Origin: Oreohelix idahoensis
Taxonomy: Eukaryota; Mollusca; Gastropoda; Stylommatophora; Oreohelicidae
Length of the DNA stretch: 64,000 nt
Direction: 5' to 3'
Assembly: GCA_024509875.1 (NCBI GenBank)
Contig: JAMPIV010004915.1
Span: 62,001 to 126,000, forward strand
The notes under the pieces are model-generated. The model was not told the DNA's origin and did not search any database. It saw only the letters and a list, made by a program, of their open reading frames with translations. Numbering within the stretch: the first letter of the stretch is position 1; each line of letters opens with the position of its first letter. Below, in pieces: positions 52,480-63,314 of the stretch. Made by a program: the position numbers and the translations under genes.

Positions 52480-53733
52480 TGCAGGTTTCCAGCAAGTGGG
52501 CCCACTACATTTGTGGTGTGAATGTTTAGTGCAGGTTTCTAACAAGTGGGCCCACTACATTTGTGGTGTGAATGTTTAGTGCAGGTTTCCAGCAAGTGGG
52601 CCTGCTACATTTGTGATGTGAATGTTTAGTGCAGGTTTCCAGCAAGTGGGCCCTCTACATTTGTGGTGTGAATGTTTAGTGCAGGTTTCTAGCAGGTGGG
52701 CCCTCTACATTTGTGGTGTGAATGTTTAGTGCAGGTTTCTAGCAGGTGGGCCCTCTACATTTGTGGTGTGAATGTTTAGTGCAGGTTTCTAGCAAGTGGG
52801 CCCTCTACATTTGTGATGTAAATGTTTAGTGCAGGTTTCTAGCAAGTGGGCCCTCTACATTTGTGGTGTGAATGTTTAGTGCAGGTTTCTAGCAAGTGGG
52901 CCCACTACATTTGTGATGTGAATGTTTAGTGCAGGTTTCTAGCAAGTGGGCCCTCTACATTTGTGGTGTGAATGTTTAGTGCAGGTTTCTAGCAAGTGGG
53001 CCCTCTACATTTGTGGTGTGAATGTTTAGTGCAGGTTTCTAGCAAGTGGGCCCTCTACATTTGTGGTGTGAATGTTTAGTGCAGGTTTCTAGCAAGTGGG
53101 CCCTCTACATTTGTGGTGTGAATGTTTAGTGTAGGTTTCTAGCAAGTGGGCCTGCTACATTTGTGATGTGAATGTTTAGTGCAGGTTTCTAGCAGGTGGG
53201 CCCTCTACATTTGTGGTGTGAATGTTTAGTGCAGGTGTCTAGCAAGTGGGCCCTCTACATTTGTGGTGTGAATGTTTAGTGTAGCAAGTGGGCCCTCTAC
53301 ATTTGTGGTGTGAATGTTTTAGTGCAGGTTTCTAGTGAAGTGGGCCCTCTATACATTTGTGTGTGAATGGTAGCAGGTTTCTAGCAAGTGGGCCCTCTAT
53401 ATTTGTGGTGTGAATGTTTAGTGCAGGTTTCTAGCAGGTGGGCCCTATACATTTGTGGTGTGAATGTTTAGTGCAGGTTTCTAGCAGGTGGGCCCTCTAC
53501 ATTTGTGGTGTGAATGTTTAGTGCAGGTTTCTCGCAAGTGGGCCCTCTACATTTGTGGTGTGAATGTTTAGTGTAGGTTTCCAGCAAGTGGGCCTGCTAC
53601 ATATGTGGTGTGAATGTTTAGTACAGGTTTCTAGCAAGTGGGCCCTCTACATTTGTGGTGTGAATGTTTAGTGCAGGTTTCTAGCAAGTGGGCCCTCTAC
53701 ATTTGTGGTGTGAATGTTTAGTGCAGGTTTCTA
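52480..53733. repeat. satellite, 50-bp unit (right array)
   Basis: About 25 units of the same satellite as 50936-51272, with small indels near 53280-53400. Most units here have gggccctctac where the left array has gggcccactac, so the two arms have been homogenised separately. Confidence 0.96.
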
Positions 53734-54134
53734 TCGGCTCCGGCAAACCTTTCATCAAGAAGTAATCGGGAAGTTTTACTCCTGGAAGGTTCTACCAAGC
53801 TGGACAGGTTTCCGCGGGCAGGGATCAGATGAAAGCAGACACCCTGGTCCTCCAGGTTGGGGGTTTTAGCATAGGGCTGATACCCCTGTCTATGTAAAAA
53901 AAATTGAAGTTACGGAAACAACAACGAATAAACAAACTTTGCTGCGGGACGGACATCCGGAGTCTGAGGCTCGTATGACTGTCAGTGGTGAAAGCCGAAA
54001 GGAAGCCACTGACATGAGAACGGACGTCCTGACCGCAAACCATGATACAAGAATAGGATTTTGGAATGTCAGGACAATGAATGAGACGGGTAAACTAAAA
54101 CAGGTCACGGCAGAAATGAGAAACTATAAGTTAC
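53734..54134 (+). pseudogene. shattered LINE, piece 1 of 5 (5' UTR and endonuclease start)
   Basis: Begins where the satellite ends. After a 5' UTR the frame from 53939 leads to RIGFWNVRTMNETGKL, the first motif (catalytic Asn) of an AP-type endonuclease. It ends at the target site GTTAC (54130-54134) and continues at 55323. Confidence 0.85.
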
Positions 54135-55317
54135 TGTAGAGCCCTTTTCGTAGACCTCTACACTCCTTTACAGATGAAGGTAGTATCATATTATTAAATA
54201 TGTTGTCCTACCTCTGTAAGAAACATTGCGCACCGACTCACATGAGAGTAAGTCTTATTGGTGAGTTTGATTTCATTAGCGCACGGTTGTGCACTAAGGC
54301 GTATAGGGGGTTATGCAGACCGCACGTGTATCTAGACAGTCAGTCTACGTCATAGCTGGGGTTGAGAAGTTTAGTGCCCAAGAATCAGTCCATTGATTCT
54401 TGGCGTTCGAACCCGTGTTGCGGGTATATTTTTATTGTGTATGACCGTCCGTCTGTTAGCAAGATGAGGACTCGGGTCAACAGCATTCTAGTGATATTTC
54501 TTGGGAAAAAAGAAGCAAGTATGATTTTAGATAACTATGTATTTCGTTCTCATGTAGACGTCTAGTTGTACCAATGACGTATTGGTGCAAAATGGAGTCT
54601 TACTTGAAACTTATTATATGAATTGTAAAGCCGACGGATTCCGACGTTAGGATCATCCAGGATTGGCTTGATATATATGTTTATGGTATAAATCAGTATT
54701 CGGCCGTTACGAATACGTACCCCGCAAAGCAGAGGTGACTCAAGTATTTGCTATATCTAAGCTATGATGCCACGAAGGTAGTGGGCAGAAAAGTATATTA
54801 TTGTTATTCTTCACTGATTGAAAATAAGAGGCCAGTACTAAAAGGAGATACGTAGTATCGGAACATTATATGATATAAAAGACCTGACAAGGTTCTCCGT
54901 CATTGCCAAGGTCATAGGACAGTGGAAGATTGACATATCTTATATAACTGCCTCATTTGTTTAATTGGATGCCATGTTATGAACACTGTATAACTAGTCT
55001 GACGTTACCTAAGAGGTTATCTTAAGGAACGAATTAACTGTAATTTGAAATATGAAAACTTACGTTGTGTGCTGTCCAGTGAACGTCAACCATTCGTCGT
55101 CAACATTGAATGTTTCGTCTAGTCAACCGTATGATGTCAAATAAATTGAATGAACTATACACCTTCTTGGCATTAGTTGATATGCCCATGGTTGGAAGTT
55201 CAAGTTGATTTTTTTACTACTTCGCTCAGAAATTGAATCCATTCGCGTTATGTCAAGTAGACAGATTCAACAAACCCATTTTCACACTTTCAAACAACAA
55301 CAAAACGAACTCCAACA
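54135..55317. mobile_element. solo-LTR-like insertion (1183 bp) in the LINE endonuclease
   Basis: Starts TGTAGAGC, ends CTCCAACA, flanked by a perfect 5-bp duplication GTTAC (54130-54134 and 55318-55322). Removing the insertion and one duplicate restores the endonuclease reading. No protein-coding content. Ty3 or BEL/Pao LTR suspected. Confidence 0.82.
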
Positions 55318-55649
55318 GTTACACATTCTAGGGATAAGCGAGAGCAGATAGACAGGGGCAGGAAAAGTTAAAACAGCAACAGGAGAAACAGTACTTTACT
55401 CTGGAAGAGAGGATAGACAGCACAGTGAAGGTGTAGCCATTATTCTACAGAAAGGAATAGAAAGGACATTACTGGAATGGAAACCCATCAACAACAGACT
55501 GATAAGATTAAGATTGAGAGCTAGATTCACCAATACTACAATAATACAATGCTACGCACCAACGAATGACAGCGATGAAGAGGTCAAGGATGAATTCTAT
55601 CAACGACTGCAGAAATGGAAGACCCACCTAGATATGATCTTATTATAGT
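55318..55649 (+). pseudogene. shattered LINE, piece 2 of 5 (endonuclease middle)
   Basis: Continues with LHILGISES (catalytic Glu motif), GVAIILQKG and TIIQCYAPTNDSDEE (the YAPT motif). It contains a stop at the TAG near 55350. It ends at ATAGT (55645-55649), where an LTR has inserted. Confidence 0.85.
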
Positions 55650-56318
55650 TGTCACAGTATAAATATTATAAAATATTAAGTTGGTCACGCTGTACAGTGT
55701 CGACCCGGATACGAATTTAAAACCCGTTTGGCCAGTTGGGCCGGAACGGAAGAGGATATGAAACTTTTGGAGGGAAGGCATTCTAGGAGATGTCTACCGT
55801 CCCGTGCGAACGTGGTCCCTTTTTCAGCTGTGGTGCTGGGATTATGTGAATGCCATTTTAGTTTATATTTCTTGCCGATTTTCAGGTGGTCAGGATTATT
55901 TGGTATACTGCTAGGACGTTGGTGGAAGTTCTAGTGGTTTTTTCCTGGATATTATTTATGTTAAGTATCTTGCATTCATGTAGTGCTTTGCTTCAGTACA
56001 GGGCTTAGCTAGTGAGCGAAAGTCCTTGTGTAGTCACTGGATAGATTATATCGGTGATTATGTTACTGCTATATTGAGCTGGTGATTATGGCAGGTAGTT
56101 TGGCAGTTCCATTGCATCGTTATTCTATGTGTATTATTAGCCGTGTGTGGCTTCTGTGTGTGCGCAATATTTATTAAAGGGACCAAACCTGTTTCAGGTG
56201 CTATTGCTTTATTCATGTCAGCTATTGTGTACTGTGGTCTTACCTTTAGACAGCGGGCTAAGAGTCTAGTCTGAGTATATATTAAATCCATAGTACCAGT
56301 AGAGAGTATATTCTGACA
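55650..56318 (+). mobile_element. solo LTR of the Ty3-like family (669 bp)
   Basis: Starts TGTCACAGTATAAATATT and ends TATATTCTGACA, with a perfect 5-bp duplication ATAGT (55645-55649 and 56319-56323). It is homologous in order and length to the LTRs of the element at 15071-25405: shared aaaatattaagttggtcac near the start, and the tcagctattg...ctgtggtctta block near 56218. Sense orientation is plus. This directly links a solo LTR to a full element in the same window. Confidence 0.9.
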
Positions 56319-56390
56319 ATAGTAATGGGAGACCTCAATGCGAAAGTTGGTACACACAATACATATAATGAAAGAGTAATGGGGAAATGC
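56319..56390 (+). pseudogene. shattered LINE, piece 3 of 5 (endonuclease GDLNAKVG motif)
   Basis: A 72-bp remnant reading VMGDLNAKVGTHNTYNERVM, containing the catalytic GDxN motif of AP-type endonucleases. It is stranded between two LTR insertions. Confidence 0.88.
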
Positions 56391-57353
56391 TGTGGCCGGG
56401 TAGGAGTTGGGGGTTGCTGTTTGTACAGAGAGTGTTAGATTGCTAAACTAGCTTGTACGCTAGAGATTGAAATTTCTCTCCTACAGTCTTACAGGAGTTT
56501 TCCAGGTTCTGGGACGATCCTCTAAGGTGTATTAGTTAGGAGCAGTTAACAAAGCATTATAGTTTTCTTAACAGACGTTCCTTCCTTCCTTTACAACATA
56601 TAGGTGTAGCAAGGTATATAAATGGACGACCTCTCTTTGGTCTCAACGTGAATTTTATTCAACTCAACTTATATACATAATGGCGTGAAGGTTAACAGTA
56701 TATTTCATTCAAATACCATGGTACATTGCTTTCATTAACATAGCGTAGGGGACTGACATCATGTGAATCACTCAGATTCAACATTTGAGGAAAATTCTTC
56801 CCTGCTCAATACCATTTAATGAGTAAGTATATGTTTGCAGTACATCACTCTGCTTGTTCATTTATTCAATAGCTCTGTTTCATACCGCCATGATTTTTCC
56901 TTTAGATTTGCAAAAACCATCCTGTCTCGACCTGTCAAATATTATAGGATAATTATGGCAACAACTTACTGTCTTCCAGTTCGGAATTTCAACACAGATA
57001 AGTACACTTTGAAATTGAAGCACGACAAACTTCAGATTTTCTAATCCCACAATTAGAAAAATTTTGATTGCACTAAACCACTGCGTTCAGACACATCTGC
57101 TTGTCTCTCAAGCTAGGCACGCACGCTGACTTTTGGGTTCTGGGCCACTGGGGAAATCGCGTCTGTTCTAAATTTTCTGAGCTCACGATTGGTTAAAAAC
57201 TAATCTACGCTATTCTTTTCTTTTTTTATGGTCTGTTTCTACTATAACTTTCCGGTTTACTTTTTATTTTTCTAACAAATTCTTATCAACTAAGCTATAG
57301 TCTGTTTTTGGTTAGAAGTGATAATTCCTAAAAGTGACGCACTCACTGTCACA
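56391..57353. mobile_element. solo-LTR-like insertion (963 bp) in the LINE endonuclease
   Basis: Starts TGTGGCCG and ends CTGTCACA, with TG...CA ends and a 4-bp duplication ATGC (56387-56390 and 57354-57357). The LINE reading resumes in the expected place (CGSRTAKENGDKLISF). A different LTR family from the neighbouring insertions by its ends. Confidence 0.78.
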
Positions 57354-58511
57354 ATGCGGCAGCAGAACAGCAAAGGAAAATGGGGATAAATTAATAAGTT
57401 TCTGTAGTATTAACAATCTGGTCATTGGAGGAACACTTTTCCCACATAAAGAAATTCACAAATTAACATGGGAATCACCAAATGGTCGGGACAGAAACAA
57501 GATAGACCACATCATGATTAACGGTAGATGGAGACATGCATTACAAGATGTGAAGGTAAGAAGAGCTGCAGATGTGGGAAGTGATCACCATTTAGTAGTA
57601 GCAAAATTGAAAGTGAAACTAAGAAAGGCTGGACCAACTGTAACTACACAGAAAAGGTTTGATATCAGCAAATTGAAGGACCCACTTATCAGAAAAGCTT
57701 TTGCGGCTGACATAAAAAAAAAACGATATCAAGTTGCCAAAAGTCAGGAAAAGACATTGACTGATGATGTAGACCAGAAATTCAACACCATTTCAACAAT
57801 ATATAAAGAAAGCAGCAAATCATGCTTGGGATTCCAGGAAAGAAAGAAACAAGACTGGATAACACCAGAAACATTAAACACCATAACATTGAGAAAGGAA
57901 ATGAAAAGAAAGAAAACAGAAGCGAAGTCCCCCAGGTTAAAGCAACTATATAGCGAACAGTACAGTCAGCTGGACAAGGGAGTTAAACGCCAAACCCGAG
58001 CCAACAAAAGGAATTTCCTAAACGATCTTGCAAGACAGGCAGAAGAGGCAGCACTGAGAAATGAACAAAGCACAGTATACAAAATAACTAAATTCATCAG
58101 CGGAAAACGAGGTGCAAACAATATTACATTAGTAAGAGATAAGCAAGGAAATCTCATCACGACAGCAGAGGGACAGGAAACAAGATGGGCAGAGCACTTC
58201 AGAGAAACTCTGAACAAGGAACCACCAGAGACACAATTGAATGTTCCTGAGGCTGAAAACGATCTAGATGTAAATACAGACATTCCACGAAAAGAAGAAA
58301 TCATCACAGCAATCAAAAGGTTAAAGAACGGAAATGCTCCTGGCCATGAAAACTTAAATGCATAGCTATTTAAGACCGACCCTGAGCTAGCAGCAGAACT
58401 ATTAGAACCACTATTTGTACAAGTCTGGAAAACGGGGACAACACCATCAGAGTGGAACAAAGGAATAATTGTCAAATTGCCCAAGAAGGGAGATCTTGCA
58501 GACTGCAATAA
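57354..58511 (+). pseudogene. shattered LINE, piece 4 of 5 (endonuclease end and linker)
   Basis: The open frame to 58365 covers ISFCSINNLVIGGTLFPH, RDRNKIDHIMINGRWRH and the terminal VGSDHHLVVAKLK motif with the catalytic Asp/His, then the charged linker to the RT domain. After a TAG at 58363-58365 it continues as EWNKGIIVKLPKKGDLADCN, the start of RT, and is cut at TAA (58509-58511) by the next insertion. Confidence 0.88.
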
Positions 58512-60700
58512 CACTGAATAACAACATTTTTCTTTCTTATATAAGAATAAGTGTTCTTAGGTCAGTTTCTTGCGCTGATTTCAAATTTGAAATCCGTTTA
58601 TCTCTATCACATCGGGTTCTTAAGATATTTGTGAATAGATATATTTTTGGGAAACCGTTATTTGCTCCGTTTCATTTTTACTATATAACTTATTAAAAAT
58701 TAATAAAATGCAAAAAAATTCTACTTTTTATACTGCTAAAAGATGCATGACATATGTTACGCTATTTTTCAAATAGTTACTGTATTTTGAAATAATTCTG
58801 AGCGAAATATGGCTTCTAGAAGTTGTAGAAATTCGGCTGATCTGTTCTGTTACGTGTGTGGATATTTTACCGATCGTGTTCACCAGAAAAACTTTACACC
58901 ATTACTAAAGAAAACATATGAACTTTATTTCGATTCGAAAGTTGATGATGCAAATAAATCTTGGAAGCCAAATGCAGTTTGTTCGACTTGTGCAAATACA
59001 TTGGCAGGTTGGTTAAGAAAATCGCCGAAGCATAAGTCGATGCCTTTTGGAGTGCCAGTAATATGGCGTAAACCGACAAATCACGCTACTGATTGTTACT
59101 TCTGCTTGACAAATAACCATAGTTTCACTTTTAAAACTAGAAAGTCTGTGGTTTATCCAAATATTGAATCGGTTTCAAAACCAGTGCCTCATGATCCAAT
59201 CCCGTGTCCAATCCCATTTCCACCAGAACAATATCCGTTGGACGTGAATGAACCATCAGAAAGTGATAGTTTACCTGCTTTAGAAACTAATTCTGACTCG
59301 GATTATATACCGGTGAATGATGGTGGTTCACTTAATTAACCATCATTCAGAACTTTCAGATCTAATACATGATCTCGCTCTTACTAAAGGACAAGCGGAA
59401 TTACACGGTTCGCGACTCAAAGAATGGAATCTTTTAGCGCCCAATACTCCGATATCTAAATTTCGTCATAGACACAGAGAACTTGTTCAATACTTTGAGA
59501 TGGATGATGACATTTGCTATTACAGAGATGTAAACGGTCTAATGGTGCACCTCGGTCATGAGCACATAGTCAGCGAATGGCGACTTTTCATCGATTCTTC
59601 AAAGACTAGTCTAAAAGCTGTGTTATTGCATACGGAAATTTATTTTCATCAATTCCAGTCGCCTACTCTGTTCATATGAAAGAAACTTATGACAATATGG
59701 CTAACCTTTTGGCAAAAATAAAGTACAATGACTACCGATGGCGGATTTGTGGAGACCTAAAGGTCAATGCAATTCTCACGGGCATGCAGACTGGGTATAC
59801 TAAATTTTGTTGCTTCCTATGTGAATGGGACAGCCGCAACAGACAGGAACATTATGCAAGAAAGGTGTGGCCTATCAGGGATCGTATGCAGCTCGGGCAT
59901 AAAAATGTAATACACGAGCCATTAGTTAACAAAGACAGCATCATTTTACTACCGTTACATATAAAGTTGGGGCTCATGAAGAATTTCGTAAAAGCGTTAG
60001 ATAAAACGAGCAAAGCTTCCACTTATCTTTGAGAAAAGTTTCCGCAAGTTAGCGATGTAAAGATAAAGGAAGGTATCTTTGTAGGACCTCAGATTAGGAA
60101 AGTTATTGCAGACAAACAATTCGAGAACTTGTTACATGGTAGCTAACTTCGCGCATTGATGTCATTCAAATCGATCGTCGATAACTTTCTTGGAAATCAC
60201 AAATCTGTCGATTATGTGCATATTGTTAAGCAGTGCATAGATGCATACAGAATTATGGGCTGTAACAATGTAACATGTCCCTCAAAATCCATTTGCTCGA
60301 TTCGCATCTTCACTTTTTCCCTGACAACCTTGGCGAAGTCAGCGATGAACATGGAGAACGATTCCATCAAGATATCGCCGTAATGGAGTCACGTTATCAA
60401 GGACAGTGGAGTGTGACCATGCTTGCCGATTATTGTTGGATGCTTCATCGCAATGTACCACATGCCATTCACCGACGAAAGTCGACTGCAAAGAAATTCA
60501 AGCCTACATAACTGTTATACTTCTTGTACGAATGATGTTGTAATACTGTATGCGTTGTTAAAAAACTTCAATTGCGTATTTCTAGAGATCCCGACCTGAT
60601 AGAGAAAAACGGTTTGCAGATTTAAAAACAGCGCATTAAAATTGACTAGAAAAACATAGAAATGTTAGAGAAAGAAAAAAAAATTTTTTGTTAGCCAGTG
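58512..60700 (+). mobile_element. DNA transposon with CACTG ends and RAG1/CMC-like DDE protein
   Basis: The left end reads CACTGAATAACAACATTTTT; the reverse complement of the right end reads CACTGGCTAACAAAAAATTT, giving inverted repeats of about 20-30 bp. It is flanked by the 3-bp duplication TAA (58509-58511 and 60701-60703) inside the LINE's RT start. CACTG termini with a 3-bp duplication fit the CMC (CACTA/Mirage/Chapaev) supergroup. At 2.19 kb it encodes a single broken gene filling most of the length. No other copy is seen in the window. Confidence 0.85.
58809..60511 (+). pseudogene. CMC/RAG1-type DDE transposase, frameshifted
   Basis: Belongs to a protein family I recall as uncharacterised in many invertebrates. 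The N-terminus has paired Cys motifs (FCYVCGY, CSTCAN, CYFC), probably zinc fingers. The catalytic core shows Asp in FIDSSKTSLK (59592), Asp in CGDLKV (59754), a CxxC (59811 and 59820) 19 residues after that Asp, an HX4H (HLLDSH, 60290 and 60305), and Glu in SDEHGERFHQD 14 or 17 residues later. RAG1 has D708 followed by C727 and C730, H937 and H942, and E962, nearly the same spacing around the second Asp. Breaks: frameshift and stop near 59335, frameshift near 59635, TGA 60030-60032, a stop near 60144 and a frameshift near 60272. Start chosen at the first Met ahead of the Cys motifs. Confidence 0.8.
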
Positions 60701-61272
60701 TAAATGGAGAGAAATCATTCTTCTCTCAGTTCCCAGCAAAATACTAGGCAGGATAATTATACAGAGAATTTCAAAAGCAGTAGACCACAAACTGAGGAAA
60801 AAACAAGCAGGATTTAGAAAGAACAGAAGATGTGTAGATCATATATTCACTCTCAGGAACATTATAGAGCAGTGCTCAGAATGGCAAAGACAGCTGTACA
60901 TTAATTTCGTTGATTTTGAAGAGGCTTTTGACAGCAGACATAGGGACAGTTTATGGAAAATACTGAGGGCTTATGGAATTCCAAGCTGCATAGTGTCAAT
61001 CATAAAAAGCATCTATGCCAACTTTACGTGTAGTGTTGGGCAGAGCAACCTAACCTTTGAGGTGAAGACAGGAGTACGACAGGGATGCCCTTATCAACCA
61101 CTCTATTTTTAACAGTCATAGACTGGGTGATGCGCCAGACAACAGAGGACAGTCCAAGAGGAATAAGATGGACTACATTTTCTACATTGGAAGATCTGGA
61201 ATATGCAGATGACATTGCACTACTAGCACATTCACATCAACACATCCAGGAAAAAACGGATAGACTTAATAA
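60701..61272 (+). pseudogene. shattered LINE, piece 5 of 5 (reverse transcriptase)
   Basis: Resumes directly after the TAA duplication with the RT block ILLSVPSKILGRIIIQRISK, then AGFRKNRRCVDHIFTLRNII, motif A YINFVDFEEAFDS, motif B TGVRQGCP (frameshift near 61090) and motif C LEYADDIALLAHS. It breaks off near 61270 in the block after motif C, so the thumb and C-terminal region are missing. The catalytic Asp residues are kept. Confidence 0.87.
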
Positions 61273-61923
61273 ATAAAAAAGCTTTAGCAAATTGAAATAG
61301 AACAAAGAATCTAATATTGCTCAGCTCTAAAACGGCAGAAAACTGCGCTAAGACAAGGAAGGAAATTAGGCACAAATTTCAACAGAAAGCCAGATAGGAA
61401 GCTGCAGAGGAAGCTGGCTATGCTACCAGTATGTTCTAAATGACAAGTAAGCAATTTTTCAGGGGCAATATTACAGACTTATTTAATTGTAGTCTATTTA
61501 TGGAGAAAAATGCGATTTTCTCAAAATCTAATTTCCTCATCCTAATTTCCTTAAAAATTCCACACTTATGTGTTAATTGACATAAAAATTGGCACATATG
61601 TTGCCCATAATCTTTTAAAACTTTCATATTGCTGGATTTTGAGTATCTGATCAAACTTTTGATTTATTGCAAAAAGTAATGTAAAATTTATCAAAATTTG
61701 TTACTTTTTTTAGACACTATATTCAAAGTCCTACAACTTTTTTTGTATTAAAGTTATCAAAAATCCACCATTCGAAAAGTTTTAAAATATAATGATAAAC
61801 GTTGTGTAAATAAAAAAGCCTTAGCAAATTGAAATAGAACAATAGAATCCAATATGGCCGCCGTTTCTATGGCAACCAGTAGTGCAGTGCCATAAAACTC
61901 TTCATTTTTCGTATCTAGTATTG
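61273..61923. repeat. segment bounded by ~45-bp direct repeats
   Basis: The block aaataaaaaagctttagcaa followed by attgaaatagaac occurs at 61270 and again at about 61807, about 537 bp apart. The sequence between is AT-rich and non-coding. It begins exactly where the LINE reading ends, so it may be another insertion, but no clear inverted ends were found. Confidence 0.5.
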
Positions 61924-62233
61924 GGACCAAAAGACGCAGCAATAGAGACCGCAGTCAGCGACTCATAGCTTGACTGCCTGCGTCAGGACCAGCGAACCAG
62001 AGCTGGTCAAGACCGTGCTCCACCTCCACGTGGTGGTCCTGGAAACAGTCTGCAGCAGTGCAGTCTGACTGAGCGAGCACGGATCGCAATGGGAAGGCAA
62101 ACCCGGTCCTAAAAAATGCCGTGCAGAAGTCGGATGTGTCGACCGAAAGGTGCAGATATCACAGCTACGGCGTAAACAGACACAACGCAACCAACGTCCT
62201 TTTCAGGGCGAACGAGGAAGAAGAAGAAGAAAG
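61924..62233 (+). mobile_element. SINE-like retroposon, family C copy 2
   Basis: 310 bp, homologous over its length to 30856-31166, ending in (GAA)n. Flanked by a 12-bp direct repeat with one mismatch: TATCTAGTATTG (61912-61923) and TATATAGTATTG (62234-62245). Two copies with the same two ends suggest a defined element rather than random LINE truncation. Confidence 0.85.
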
Positions 62234-62245
62234 TATATAGTATTG

Positions 62246-63314
62246 ATATAGGTTAAGTCTGTGCGTTTTCATTGAAATCCAGCAATTAATAACGAAAATA
62301 GCATTTCAGTGTAGCTCCTCCCCTTAACTAAGTCACGAGTGGCGAGGGAGAGTCAATCTCGGTTCTCACCCTCGAAGCTATAAGCCTCATTTTTCCGCAG
62401 TCACTGTCATTCTCATCTAAATCTATCTTCTCAGACTTTCTCATAACTAGTGTCTTGTCTATGTACTCAGACAAACTCTAAACCTGATTCCGTACGTAAT
62501 TATTTTCAGCTCTGGACGGAATTATTTTTAAGCCCCAAAAATTTACACATACATAATTTACGTTTACTGACAATGTGTGTCTAATCATGAGTTAAGTATA
62601 ACATATTATATATCAAATTAAAGTACATTGGATGAACAATATAAATCCATATGCCTTTCTAGCTAATTTTATGTTATGTTTATTTTATAACAGATAACAT
62701 GTACACGGAAAAAAGATAACTTGAAATTTTGAACAAAAATTTTCGACTTACGTAAGGCTTGTAACATAAATTGTTATCACAATACAGTTTCACTGCTCTC
62801 TTTGTGCAGGTAATCCATTTAGAAACACAGAAAAAGTAAGAAAGTTATGGTTGATCACACAGTTTGTTCACTGTTCACATATGAGTAACATATCCTGTGT
62901 GTTTTTAGGCCATTATGGTGATACGACAAAACACGATTAAAGATGAAGATAAATGTGAAAAAATCCGTTCAAACGCAAATAAAAGATGTTGAAGCTTGTT
63001 GAAATTTGCCCAGTTTTGTGTTTACTTCCGTTCGAGATAAATTCCGGGCAGTATAAAATATCAGAATAGAAAGAAACAATGAAATAAATCAGCGTCTTTT
63101 AAAAGATCTTACGTCTACAGCGTTCGGCCTTTGCATCTAATATTAGATCTTGCGTACGGAATCAGTTCCACTTTGTGACACTGATGACTGCAAAGATAAA
63201 ATATGAACTATAAAAACTGACTTGAAAGAAGTGGAAATTATAAACTGGAGACTGGCTTTCGTGGACACAGAAAATGAGAAGCAGATCTTTTTTTTTTTTT
63301 TTAAATATTAATAA
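62246..63314. other. no recognised feature
   Basis: AT-rich sequence without coding signal; ends in an 18-base T run at 63285-63302. Confidence 0.4.
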
